A DNA stretch of 64,000 nucleotides, taken from NCBI RefSeq assembly GCF_051020765.1, contig NC_134935.1:13145579-13209578 (forward strand). The letters run 5' to 3'. The notes under the pieces are model-generated. The model was not told where the DNA came from, did no database searches, and saw nothing but the letters and a program-made list of their open reading frames with translations. The stretch comes from Lasioglossum baleicum. Taxonomy: Eukaryota; Arthropoda; Insecta; Hymenoptera; Halictidae. Positions within the stretch are counted from its first letter, which is position 1; every line of letters begins with the position of its first letter. Of this stretch, positions 12,194 to 24,962 are shown piece after piece. Position numbers and translations under genes: made by a program.

Positions 12194-15100
12194 GGATAGA
12201 CACACTTACGTATGTGTACACGCGGCGCAGGTTAGAATACTCTTTAAACTTCTACTCGTATTCGCGGAGAGAAAGCAAATCAATATGGGTGCGGATAGCA
12301 TGCGCATTGCAATGCCGGACTTTGCAAACCGGTGCGCAGGGAATTTATATTCCGTGCCTTTTTTTTTAGGGAAACCTGCACCGGTTCATATTGCAACCGC
12401 GTTTCGACCGTGTCTCGTCAACTCGCTGCCCAAAAATCTGCTAACATCGCCACGTGTGCGCATTGTAATATGGATGATGAGCTGATCACATACTAAATCC
12501 CTGACCTACGATCGTCCTGTTCGAAACATGCCGGAATTTCGATTTTTCTCATTAAGCCGGACATAAAATCGTAAGCTGACGAGATTTATTTTGCTCCTGC
12601 TTCTATTTCTAAAAGTGTTAAGTTTGTTAGCTGTTCTTGATCAGTCTGTTAAGGGTGGTTTTATATGTCAGAAACGTGTGGGCGAACTGTTGCTTATACA
12701 CCTGTTTCTATTGTACTAAAATTATTTCTAAAATGTTTTTCAATATGTCAAGAAACTTTAATAAAATCTAATCAGATAAATTTTCTTACAATGCAAAGTT
12801 AAAGATACAAATTTAAAAAATCGCGATCACTTCAGGTTCACCATAAAAAGTGGGAAGGGTAGATCGATAGGTTTGTAATTCGACATTTTTCATTAAACGT
12901 GTTCGTTTGTATCGTTCAGGATCGGACACGCAGTGCTGTCACTCGCAGAATACATTCGATGCCCGAGCCGTTAATTACGTGAAACAAATCGACCCATAAA
13001 AAGCCAAGTTTTGTTTAGCAAATAATTGGTCCGCTATTCAGAGGACCCGCGAAACGGACTGCGAACTTTATTTAATGCATCGCGGCGGCGCAGTGTGAAG
13101 TTCTCGTCGGATCTCGCCAGCTTAAATCAATTGAAAAATTGTATAGATTTAACGCAATTATCGGCGTGTTCGATTGAAGTTCAAACCGGCCGCATTTACA
13201 TGCGGGGCCCCAGATTCATTTGCAGCGTACAATTAAAATTGGGGAACGCATCAAATCAACGGTTCGTTGAACACTGTTTCGAAAGTAATGACAGAATTTG
13301 TAATTTCAAGCTGAAGCACATCGAAGAAACGAGCAAGCGCACAAATTACGTGTAACTACGAGTGCTCCGATTTCAAGAAGAAAATAATTATCGCGTTTTC
13401 CGCTCGGCATTATCGGCCGGAATAATTAATTTTTGGTCGACGTTGTATGGACTGTTTAAAAATTAAAAATTCGACGATTACCCATAATTTCGACGATGAT
13501 TTCGCATCGAAATATTTCAAAATGCTGTTTTTGCAATTAAATGAACAAAGTTTACTATATTTTCCAAGCATTATTCGGGAATCTCTCATTATTTATAAAT
13601 CGGAAATGTAGTGTTCAAATACATTTTGGATGCACTGTGAAATCTTAATTAACATAGATTCGTGCAAATGGTTAATCATACAAGTTCTTGCAGCTCAGAT
13701 TTATTTGAGGACGATTTCAATTAAATCGCGACGGCAGAGGAGCTTCGAGGTTATAATTAGCGAATTAATATGAACCAGACAGTAGTCTCGAAACAAAGAA
13801 ATAATTTTTCCGTTATTAATTGTCGGCGGTATCTTGATTGCACAATGGCCGCGTCCCACTTTGTTTGGAAGTTAATTGTGCGGTGTTGACAGTGCTTTAA
13901 TTAAAATTTTAACAGAGACATCTTTGCGAAAGAAATTACGCTTGTAAAACACCCGAGTGTAATGCGAGTGGAGGAAAAAGTAAATTTCAAAGAATAATTA
14001 AAGCATCCCCGGACTTTCCTCCCGGTTCATTACGTATGCGCCGCATTTCCTCTCTCCATATGGACTTAACAACGTTTTACTGCTATCTCGAGAGTGGCGG
14101 TCACAGCGGAGTCATTCCACACCAAAACGATCACCCTTTTCGCTAATGTGCTTCCTTCCAATATTTTCCAGGCACAAACGCGAGTTTCAAAAAGGCCGGT
14201 GTCGTTATCTTCCCTCTATTTGTACACAATCTCGCAGAATTATGCACCTTAATACCACAATACCTACCGGTCTGTGAACAATAACTACGGATTTCTTAAT
14301 CGAAGGAATTGTTTGTTTGTATTTAAACATCGACTTTTACTCTAATATATTCATTCTACTAAATTTGGTTAAAATCTGAAAAATGCAAGAAAGGTTGATG
14401 GAGTATGATACACAGTATCGGATATTTTGACTTTCCAATTTTTATTTCACTAAATACACTAATTTGATTTTATGGAATTTTTGAGATTGCTGATTTGGCA
14501 GTCAAAGTATTGATAGATTTTTGAAAACTTTGTAATGAGAACGCTGGTTGGTAAAGCAGGAAGACTAGTTTTCTTATACTAAGACGCCAGACATCGCTAA
14601 TTTCACACATTTGCCAAGCAAGCAGCTCTCCAACAATGGCCGTTCCTTCGCAATCTCTTGGGGCTGGTGTTTGAGCCCCCTCCAGGTACATTCCCTTTCA
14701 TTACGTCCTCTTTCCATTTCAGAAAGAAAATAATATTGTCCCGTGTAACCCTTCTTGACAAGGCAATTAAAAATGGAGGATTTCTCGGACCTTCTCGTTT
14801 CGTTGACGAAGAAAAATCGGTCCTGACGTAAGAATCTAGGAGAGGTATATGTATACTAGCAAGTGCGGAAACTGGGTAAATTTTATATCATTTAACGACA
14901 CTCAAAAATGGAATATTACCCACGAATCTCCCTTGTTACTTTGATTGTTCAAACAATTTTTCTTTTAATTAATACATTGAGTCACGTTGGTCACAGTCTT
15001 GAAAATAAATAAGACTTGTGAAAATCTGAAATCTGTTTGGATCTTTTACTAGAGATATGAATAACGTGCGTTTGGAAAGCGATTAAGTTTGTGAAATACG

Positions 15101-18000
15101 ATCATTTGATGGAATCACATCGACTGAACGAGATACGCGAACACTCGGTTCAATTTTCTGAATTTATTGGAATTCGCAGGATTATTTATTTCCAAGTAGC
15201 TAATCTTGTAAAGATACTCCAGCTTCTAACCAGCTTCTTACCAGTGCCTGGTCTGTCTTAATAAAGCTCAGAGCCGAAGATAACTGGGCTGCTTATCAGA
15301 AAGTACGTAAGAAGCATAGTAAATTTACACTGCGGATCGTCTTATCTTCCATTACGCTAAGTGAGTGTTCTACTGATGCAATTGTGCTTCAAACATGATC
15401 TTCTCTCCTTTCGATGGAACAGTTACAGGATACAGTGTATCTTCTCAGATAGTGCTACATTATTGCACAGCGATTAGTCTACATTTCCATTAACGATATT
15501 TAGAACGATACTTAAGTTGAAATATAACGCTGCCGCGATTCGTGAGAATTTATAGATCCCACATCTTCCTTTCATTCCTCAAGCCTACGTTTCCTTAAGG
15601 ATATCAATTCTTCCAACTGGGGAGTCACGTATTCACTATCATTCTCAACGGAAGCTCTGCGATACGAGGATTTAAAAATTCGTAGAACTATCTTCAACAA
15701 TAAAATAAATCTGTTGGTGTTGTGAGGTGTATGTCTTTAAAATATGACGCTAAAAATTTAACATACTTTGTTGATTTCAAGTGAGGGGAAAAAAAGAGTA
15801 AATTATTTCTGAGGATCGTAAGAAGATTAGCGTTATTGCAATAATTAGGAATTTCCATTTTAAAGCTACCAAACGATAGATACCGAATCGGTCCACAGAA
15901 CCGTAAGCGTTTGGATAAAAACGAACGACCCTTAGAAAAACGATATTCCCAGGCGCAACCATGGTCGTTGTTACGCGAAACGCCACCCGCGGCCGCGTCG
16001 CCAATTAAATTCGAAACTCAAGGGCCGCGCGTAAATTCGTCACTAATGGAAAGAAGATTGAATTACATGCAAGAAGCGAATATAAAACGAAGCGGGAACG
16101 GTAGGCGGATTGTCGTGGGTGCCGATTTAATTGAAAAGAATATCGGAACCGCGCCCACGTCGTCGTCCATTCGAAAGGCGAGTGGAGAACGTGTTTGTAT
16201 AATACATCGGGAGAGGAACCTACGGGGAAATCGATCGAGGAAGCTTTCTGGAGCTTTGCTTTTCCTCGGAGTCGGCTAAGTGTTCAACGTATCGCTCTCT
16301 CTCCGCTGCGAATTTCGCGGAAGGCTCGCCGTCCGAGCTTTAATTGAATCGGCTGAAATTAATTTCAGCTGTCGTGGCCCACGGAAGGTTGGCCGGCGAG
16401 GCCGGGGATAGAAAGCGCACAAATTGCTACCAGGATGAATATCGTCCCTTAAACTTTAACACTCCATCGAATGCAACTGCACGGTTCTCCCGTACGTGTA
16501 ATCCCGGATCTATATACGGGGCTGTTTTGTGCCGGCACACCTGCACACCTGTGCGAACACCGTATTCACGTGTATCCGTAAAGGCGACGTCCGTCACGAA
16601 TCACCTGCACTACAAGCTCCGAAACACGAGACGGTCGAATATCCGACGACTTATAATTCCGATATCGATATTCAACGCCACTTCCAACGCGTCGCGATAA
16701 TTCAGTCACTCTACACGCTTTTCCCCAGCGTCCCCCCTGCCCCGGGCTTAATCGAGTTATCGCGAATCCAGCCTGATCCTCGGCAAAAAAATTTTCGCCA
16801 ATTTCGATTGCCGCGGCCCAGTGTTTCGCGCCGTAAGTCGTTGATTACTGCTTTTGCTTCGGTGATCACCGGAATCTGCAGAAATTCTGCGATGTGACGC
16901 GATTTTTACGCTGAAATGATAGTACTGACATTTAGCGATTCAATGTGCTTAGAAATGTTTTTTAATTTGTTTTAACCGATTTCCGTATTACGAAACTCTG
17001 AAGTAATTACGAATATTTCGGATGCAATAAAACAGCTGTGTGCACAATTTATAACAAGCAGATGACACAACAACCGTCGAACACAAGTTATAATCACTGA
17101 TTGAGGCTACACTGAGCGTTTATCCCAACGATTAGCATGTGCTAATGAAATTAACTATTTTCATCAAAATAATAACGAGAACTTGATCGTCGTAATTTGC
17201 ACGTTATTTAGTATAAGCCGATGCTTCATAATTCATAAAAAAGTTATTCTGTTTTAAAGGGCGTACGAGTACCTTTTACGCTGACTGTACATAAATTGAG
17301 AAAGTTTCAACAACCTTCGTATAAAATTAAAAATAATTTTATGATCTACGCGCTTATGTGAAAGAACGTGTTTCGAAATGAACGATGGTATGCAAAGAGG
17401 GCAAGTTATGGTTTCGTATTGTGTCTCGTATCGCGGCGAACTGTACCTCTCCCTTAGAGGACCATTTCCAGGCTTATCTTCGCAATCAATGTGTTCTGTT
17501 ACAGTAACACGTGGACCAGACAGAAAAATCGCACGAGACGATTTATCTCAAGCGTTTCCGCGGTATGGATATAACGACTTGATCCTATATAGATTCTATA
17601 CAAGTAAAAGAGGTCACAGTGACAATTCCCGGTCGCAAACGTTGATACGTGAAGAACGACCCGTTTCGTTTCCCAATCGACGGACCGAAAGTTGTCGATG
17701 GCCGCGAATCGATTCGGTCCCAGGCCGAACTTCTTCAGAATCCTGCCATCATCCTCGCCTCCCTCACAATGGCACCTCCGACGCTATATACATATAATTC
17801 TTTCTTATAACATTGCTCCGACGATACCTTTATAATTGCATCACTATCTTCGCTGCATTGAGATAATTGCTCGACTGTGTCCGCAAATGTTCAGCAACTA
17901 TAGACAGCAGTGTCAGTAATAAACAAATAAACTGCATGGCTGTTGAAATGTACTATTCGCACATATAACAGAATATACCGGACTATACCAGAATATAACC
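12192..18000. other. Gene-free stretch with ATTA-rich and CpG-rich blocks
   Basis: No supported gene. 13380-13990 is dense in ATTA/TAATTA cores (separate entry). 15960-16870 is CpG-rich with open frames of 118-122 codons in different frames, none recognisable. 17378-17797 has an unrecognised 139-codon frame. The segment 17968-18000 holds two short copies of CAGAATATACC that lead into the 18001 tandem array. Confidence 0.6.
13380..13990. promoter_or_regulatory. Possible regulatory segment: dense ATTA/TAATTA cores
   Basis: About fourteen ATTA-type cores on either strand occur in 600 bp, several as TTAATTAA, TAATTA or ATTAATT, in sequence that is not simple AT repeat. Known: such cores are bound by homeodomain proteins and cluster in developmental enhancers. 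Inferred: possible enhancer. AT-rich composition alone could produce this, so support is weak. Confidence 0.18.
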
Positions 18001-18154
18001 GAATCAAAATTATTCAATATTATAGGATATAGATCGTCATGGAATCAAAATTATTCGATATTATAAAATATGGATCATATCATGGAATGATAATTATTCA
18101 ATATTATAGAATATGGATCATCATGGAATGATAATATAATTATTCAATATTACG
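18001..18154 (+). repeat. Tandem array, 41-43 bp units, about 3.7 copies
   Basis: Units start at 18001, 18042, 18085 and 18126. Each begins with GAATCAAAATTATTC or GAATGATAATTATTC, continues with AATATTATA, then ATATGGATCAT and ends in CATG. The last unit carries a small insertion and is cut short before TACGTTCTACC. It is AT-rich and non-coding. Confidence 0.93.
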
Positions 18155-18167
18155 TTCTACCTATGAC

Positions 18168-18224
18168 GTAGAATCGGCTACCCCCGCGATTGCGCTCTGA
18201 ACCTGTCCCGGGTAGCCGATCTAC
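18168..18224. other. Stem-loop, 15 bp stem with one bulge
   Basis: ATCGGCTACCC (18173-18183) is the exact reverse complement of GGGTAGCCGAT (18210-18220). A further GTAG/CTAC pairing lies outside a single bulged A. The loop is 26 nt. It lies directly after the 18001-18154 tandem array. It lacks the core of any ribozyme or tRNA I know. It may be a structured RNA, the remnant of an inverted repeat or chance. Confidence 0.6.
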
Positions 18225-21200
18225 TGCTAACCAATAAAAGCACACTCCTAAATCGATACTAAACGATTGTACCTCGTTTCAGATATTCTATAATTTATAC
18301 AATTCACAGCATGTACATAATTTCTAAAAATGTTTTAACGTACACGTGATAATATTTATTGTAACGTTTGCCTACAACGGCCAGAAAATGCAGTTGCCGG
18401 TGCTTATGCTTCTTGAGTAACTTCGCAGATGTTAGATTATACGATAAAAGTCTCTGGAAATTCACAATATCCCGCGTTGTAATAAAGTTTGGAACAATGC
18501 GGCTGACGGGGCGCTATGTTTTCTATCCTTTCAGGCGCACTTATAAATATGTTGAGCGTGCAAATAAACGCGGCGGCGTTCTGTACAATCGCGCGGCAAC
18601 ATTCTGAAAAGTGTATTCGGCGCGGCGCGGCGCCGAAGAATATTTTATAAAAACATTATCCCGAAAAAACGAGGTTCTCTCGCGGCGCGGAGCTCTCCAA
18701 ATAAATCCGACCGCTTCCTTTTCCATCGTATTATCACATTTCCAGAAGTGATGCATTTCTGGGACACACCGGTGAAATTTCAAACGGGGCAGAAGGTTTA
18801 TTATCATATTTCAGCGACCTGTTCGCGGCGCTGATAATATGCCTGTAGCATCTCGTAATAGTCAAAATTCACCGCGGGACGGAAATATATTCGCATTTCG
18901 GATTCTTTGACCGGAATGCTTGCGGGAATATCTCCGCTCGATCCACCCTCTGACACGTATTAGGAGGCGTTCGTGGCCTCTGAACGACAGCGAAGCAGTC
19001 TTGAAAAGCATCCACGCTCCATGAAACGCTGTTTTAAAGAACCCCGATAGCGTTCGTGTTCGAAAAGCCGCGGATTTTTCTGTTTACTCCGAGCTTCCAC
19101 CGGAAGGAGTATTTAAAAAGAGGAACAGCTGTCCCGCTCGATGGAAGCGTTAATGGATTAGTATATCATACTCAAACGGCGGATCTTTTTCACAACTAAC
19201 AAATTCGGGTTGCTGAAATGACTTTCCGAACGAACTAATAATAAGAACCCAGCCGGTTTCGCTGTCAAAGCGTCAATAAGAGACAAAAAATTGACTGCAT
19301 GCAAAAACTGAATACATCCGCATATTACGCAAAATAACAGCCATTTAAAAGCAATTGTTTTCAAAATGTTACCATTTCCACAAAAAATTGAATTGGCTAA
19401 ACTTTCGATTACGTCCATGTTTCGAATTGAATAAAATTTTTAGAATAGGTTTCTTTTTGCTGAATTTCCTAAAAATACTATGCTACATTTCAGTTAATAC
19501 CTTGGGAATTAACAGTTATTCATTTCAAACGTAATGGTGGCCATTCATCGATGCACCAATAAAAGCCGATTTTTTAAAAAAAGAGCGGATAACTCTGGCA
19601 TTTAATATTTTATTCTGGAAAAAATGGAGAACAAAGTTGAGAGTTATGAGAATGTCACTGTAAAAAAACCGGAATATTTTTACGTACTAATTATTCTTCT
19701 AAAAAATTCCTGAAAATATAGTATGTATTTAGGGTGGTCTACCCCCTTAGAGAGAAGGTCTAGAGAGATCGGGAATCTGCGAATAATTTGGCGACGGTGG
19801 ACTTTCAGGCTGTTCCCAGTCAAAGAATAATCTTTATTATTCGGTACTGGCAGCAGTTACAAGCGCCGCGAGACATCCGGGTAGGTAGTTGGCAGTGCGG
19901 CCGCTTTTACACTTGTCCAGACAGTCGGCTGCATGCGCTGGTGCGGGTTTTAAAGAGTCGGGGGCAGACGTGTTGGTGAGCAGCGTGCATCTGAGGGCGA
20001 AACGACGGACAGTCGCGACAACGTGAATTTCGTGTGATACTCGTGATTTTTCTCCGCTTTTCCGGGCCCCGCTCCTTCACCGAGAGGCGCAGCCGTCTCT
20101 TTCGCTTACACGTCGGCCGTCGCAAACACAGGTGCATACGCCGCGTAAATTTCAAACACTCCGAAACCGTCGAGAGTTAAGATGACACGGGGACAACAAC
20201 GAAAAAAAAGTACTACATTCTGAAAAGGTTCCAGAGGTAGTAGCTCGCCAGTTCGTCCGACTGCTTTTGTCGGCTAATGTGTTTCCGGGGTTTTCCATTA
20301 CACATTGTCCCCGCTGATCGACAAACTGCTGCCGCGCGAGTTGCGAATGGCTCCCGCAAGACGTTTCATTCACTGTCTACGTACGCTTCTGGATTAACCG
20401 GATAATACAACAACCTTGCATAACAAAATATAAATATGATAGTTTTAACATATATTCATTTTTCGATATTTATTTCAGAATAGTTCTCGAAATAGGGGTG
20501 CAAAATACATTTGGTTGTTGATTAACCCTGAGGTGTCACTAAAAATTGTTACCGCATTATTCAAAACAGTTTTTATGTTATCGTTCAATATAAAGTCGCT
20601 GTAATGCACAAATATCCTGCGATGTACAACCCCTAAAGAAATAGTAGAAGAATGGGATTGTCTGTTGTACTAACTGACAGTTAATTATTCAAATTGTATA
20701 TTTCTTTTGGCAATTGTAAATATGTAATTTACAAAACTGTTAAATTCATTCGTATCCAATAAACTGCTACATGGATTTGTCATTACACATCAACAATCTG
20801 AATACTGAGAGAAGAATTTCGAAATAATTGGAACGAAACAATATAGCGATGGTCTTGTTACCGCAATTAATTTAACAAAAACCCAACAATGGGGATTCCA
20901 CGAATTCTAGACAAATCGTTGCGATGTGCGAACAGATGCCACGACGGTGGAAAGCAATCAGCAGCCTTGGTGTCAATGGATTGCGCGATACGACACGGAA
21001 TAGCTCGTACACCACATACGCTAAATATTTCGGATTACAACAGCCGTTCTACATTCACGACCGGGGGTGGTTTCTTTCGAAGTGGGGCGAACGTGCCATG
21101 CATTCCACTGACAAGGTTGTGAACGGTTGCACCGGGTGCACCGGTTAGAAAGAAGATCGGACAAAACAACGGGACGCTCTCGAGACGGATTTTCTTAGGC

Positions 21201-21540
21201 GGGGCATTCTGGTGTTAATGCTCGCGCCATACGCTGCATAGTGGCCTGTTTAAACAATCTAGCGGCGAAAAAAAATCGCTGGACGGATTGAAATCAACAG
21301 TTACGTACAAATATTTATTGTTTGTTTCAAAACACTATCGACATTCTTTTACTGTCCTTAGACCTTCACCTCAGATTTTAAGGGTGTTTTACGTACAAAG
21401 TTCTTAGACTGTGAGAAACAAATATAAAATGTTTTTGTAGAGAACATGAAGAGAAAAATATTTCGTATCTCAAGGTCAACCGAAGGTCATCATATTGTAG
21501 GTCGTTGAATTCGTCTTTTCAGCAGCTACAATACCGTACA
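18225..21540. other. Gene-free stretch
   Basis: No supported gene. 19880-20400 is CpG-rich with short open frames on both strands, a composition seen at some insect first exons, but I cannot place a start site. 20400-20880 is AT-rich. 21060-21240 is GC-richer with no recognisable product. Confidence 0.55.
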
Positions 21541-21549
21541 AAAAAAATA

Positions 21550-21610
21550 TGAACAATACTATGTAGAATGATCCCTTATTCGGTTGCAGCAGCAGTTACT
21601 GACCACCCTG
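21550..21610 (-). mobile_element. Single end of a CAGGGTGG-family element
   Basis: On the minus strand, starting at 21610, the sequence reads CAGGGTGGTCAGTAACTG. This matches the ends of the 11493-11935 element (CRGGGTGG...GTAACTGG). It continues with a CATTCTAC block comparable to the GATTCTAC block inside the right end of that element. TATA follows at 21611-21614. No convincing opposite end was found upstream, so the copy is truncated or its other end is decayed; the inner boundary is approximate. Confidence 0.5.
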
Positions 21611-22548
21611 TATAACGATTCAGACTATCGTGTGTCACAGTGGCAAAGGAGAGACATAGAAAGACCGATGAGCTTGAATTACCCTACACTGTTTTTCGTT
21701 TGATTTCGCCGACAGTGACCCCCCGCGGGTTGGATTAAGCTGATTTATTACGGTAATAACGATAAGCGTTAGAAGATACTCCTTTCTCAGTGGATCCACG
21801 TACGTCCCGTACGAACGTAATTACCTGCGAACATCTGTAGGAATTGCGGTTAGTTTTCAAACTGCGTCGGTCGCCCCGGTTCGCTGAGTTTCTCCCGCGA
21901 GAACGTCACGTGGAATTGGTATCATTATCACGAGCTTATCGTTATCGCCGTACGCGGTAAAAGGATCTTCCTCGGCGGCCTTTCAGCGGGAGCTTCCTTT
22001 AAACAAAGACACCCGCCGAATCCACCGAAGAGGCTCAGAACAATAGGAACGAAACACGGTACGCCCCAAAAGCGATAGGAATCCCTCTGCCGAGTGAAAA
22101 AAGTCTATAGAAAACCGTGGCCGCTTTGAAGTTTGCCCATCGGACGGGAAACGTTGTTTTGCCGCTTATTATCTCACACTGAAATCACTCCTGGCTTGAC
22201 TTGTAATTTTTTAAGCGACCGTTGAACATGAAACTTATATTTTCACACTGTACCCGCAGAAAAAGATCGTTTAGGTAATTAATAAAATATGAAATAAAAC
22301 TAATTTTGTCACTCACGCACGCACGTGGAAGTAGTAAAGTGTAAAGGTCCGCTCTACTTTAGCGACAGTGACCTCCTCGACAATGATTACGTCGAATTTC
22401 CCCATGTATAGTGAATCACAGCAATATTCGGACACTTTTAAAAGGACGATAGCTTTTTTAATACTGGACAAAAGGACTTTGATCTTTTTTACGAGAAAAA
22501 GATGTTGAAAAAATTGCAATTGGTCGTATTGTAGAGAAAATACTAAAA

Positions 22549-22617
22549 GTTGTATTTTACAACTTTTTTATGTGGGCCAATATTGGAAATTTAACAAATT
22601 GTAGATTTATGTCAATT
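22549..22617 (+). repeat. Diverged dispersed repeat, partner at 54596-54666
   Basis: Both places share TTKTACAACTTTTTTA, then a TGGGC block, an AAATT-rich spacer and TTGTAGATTT. Similarity appears to continue weakly into a GAAAATWT block downstream. Non-coding. The family is not identified. Confidence 0.5.
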
Positions 22618-24712
22618 CTACATATCCTCTGAAAATTTGACATGTTCAAAAAGTTTTCGACTTAGTTTACTAAGTAACGTGATCCTGTATTCCCACTTTT
22701 TGGATGAATGGTCACAGTGGCATGGGGGCTAAGGTTGGCGAATAATAATTGAGGTTTTCAAATGGCCAGCTTCCGAGCAGGAACCATTCTGAAACTTTTA
22801 CGCGTAATCGGAGGCTAGCCGGAATTGTTATTGAGTTTTCGTCCAATTATAAGTTTCTAATAATAATTCAGCTTGTCTCTTCCAATTAGCGAAACTATCG
22901 TCTGTTACGGTGAATGCGCTACGGACGGTTCGACGGAAGAATTGACTTCGGGGACCTCCTATTAGTGTCTTCTGTAGAACGGAAGTCTTTTTCCGCCTAA
23001 TTTCTTGGCCGATAACTCGCATGCGCAGAAATCGACCGCGTTCACCGAAATAAAGAACAAATCCATGTGTGTGGTACGTATTTTTATCTGAATACATGTA
23101 AAACTATTTTAAATGGGGTAGTGAAGATTCGACTGGAAAGTGTGCTCGTATTTTTTAAGGCAGTTTAAAGGCAAGACTTTATCCAATTAAAGTTTATTAA
23201 ACTATCTATTACCTATTACGCCGGAAAACTTTCTGCCACCTTTAAAGTAGCTTCATTATTCCGCACCCGGAAAAGTTCTTGCTTTCGCGAACGAAAAACT
23301 ACATTGAAAAAAGTGAGCGAACTTTATAGTCGATCCTACCACTGCTAAACAAAAACCGAACTAGAATAATTAAATCTGTATTCGTAAAACACATCGCTGT
23401 GACAACTACTACAGAATTATTAATATTGTTCAGGATTAATTAACTCCAACAACCATCTTGTGATCTATGAAATTCTCCATAAGAAAATGAAGCCTTATAT
23501 GAAAAAGTTTTATCCTACATTTTCGACTTATATTTATATGTAGAGTCACCCCATTTTTGGTTATATCACTGATCGTTTGACTTCAATCAAATTAATATCA
23601 GCGATGACCCAACTAACAGATGTAATCCAGCGATGAATATCTTACGAGTTGAAAGGACGTCTCTGTGTTTATACGTGCACAAGGTACGACGAGTGTTTAC
23701 ACGGTAAACTATAAGACGAGTTAGGGACCGGTACGTCGGTGTATTCGTCGCGATCCTGAAGATGCATCGATGTGATTGTTTGCGCAATGCGATGTAAGAT
23801 TAACCCCTTCTGATGAAATGAAGTGTTTAACATTAAATCTGCCACAGTCAAATGACTGGTTGTGTATAAATAATACAGGGGGTCGAACAACCCTATGCAA
23901 GAACGACAGTAACAGGGTCCCAAATTTCGTTCGTGTATTAATAAATCGAAGTTGGTGGAAAAGTTAATGGAACGCCGAAAGAGCGATACATCTCGAAATC
24001 GCACGAGGATTATTCATTTCGCCTGAACTACCCTTAAGGGAGTTTCACCGGGAAGGAGTCGGACGTAAGACGTAGTTTGTACGAACCGCAGATCCCTCGG
24101 CAGCGATTTAAACCCCAGCGATCTCAACCTTGCTAATTCGAAATGCCCAGCGAAGCGATGACGCTTTAAAGCGATTTTGAAATAATGGAACAAGAGGACG
24201 ACGCCGAGAAAATACACCGAATGGATCAGTTAAACGGATGATCGATCGCGGGAACCTAATTAGAAGCCGGTATCGTTAAGGTCAATTGAAGTAAAATGAA
24301 AATTAAATTTACCCTTTTAATCCATTCTTTGGTGTCTAATTGACACGAAGATAAAGTAACAATCAAATTTGTAAGTAAAGATTTTTATACAATTATTGAC
24401 AGAAACGTTACAAATTTTTTTTACAACTGCATCTATCATATATTTGAAATGTGAAGCTTGATCTTTACGATCCCCTAAAATTTGATATACGATTTTCTTT
24501 TATTGTTATCGATCTTCGAATGGGAGGTGTACTCTCAATTTCACTATAATATAAAGTACACCATGTGGACTTCACACGACCGAACTCAATCCCCATTTCT
24601 GTTCCCTAAAACAGTAAAAAAAACCATATATCAATTTTTAGAGGATCGTCGTAAAGGGATAGCTCAAATCTTAAAATCTGTGGTAGATTCAGCCACAAAA
24701 AAATTTCCAACC

Positions 24713-24962
24713 CGCGCGAGACGAGTAGATCGAAATTGTGCGCATCGCAATCCCGCCATGTTTAAGTAGCACTCAAATCTCAATTTAATATCGACAATTT
24801 TTCGGAGATCAGAAATGATCAAATACTTTCCGAAGCGACTGGAAAGTGCGCTCGCTAAATCTGCTGCTTGTTCTACGATTGAAAACGAACTCGCGCGAAG
24901 CGAGTAAGTAGATCGCAAGTATGCGCAACGCAGCCAATCATTTTTAAGTAGCACTTGGATCT
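24713..24962 (+). repeat. Diverged direct duplication, about 180 bp apart
   Basis: Copy 1 (24713-24780) and copy 2 (24891-24962) both read CGCGCGA..CGAGT, GTAGATCG, a GTGCGCA or ATGCGCA block, an ATCCCGCCAT or AGCCAATCAT block, then TTTAAGTAGCACT. Between them, at 24836-24855, is GCGACTGGAAAGTGCGCTCG, which recurs with few changes at 23128-23148. This points to a dispersed family rather than a purely local duplication. Confidence 0.65.

Noticed and set aside
20229..20243. GAGGTAGTAG as let-7
   Set aside because: The match stops after ten bases and no hairpin partner is present.
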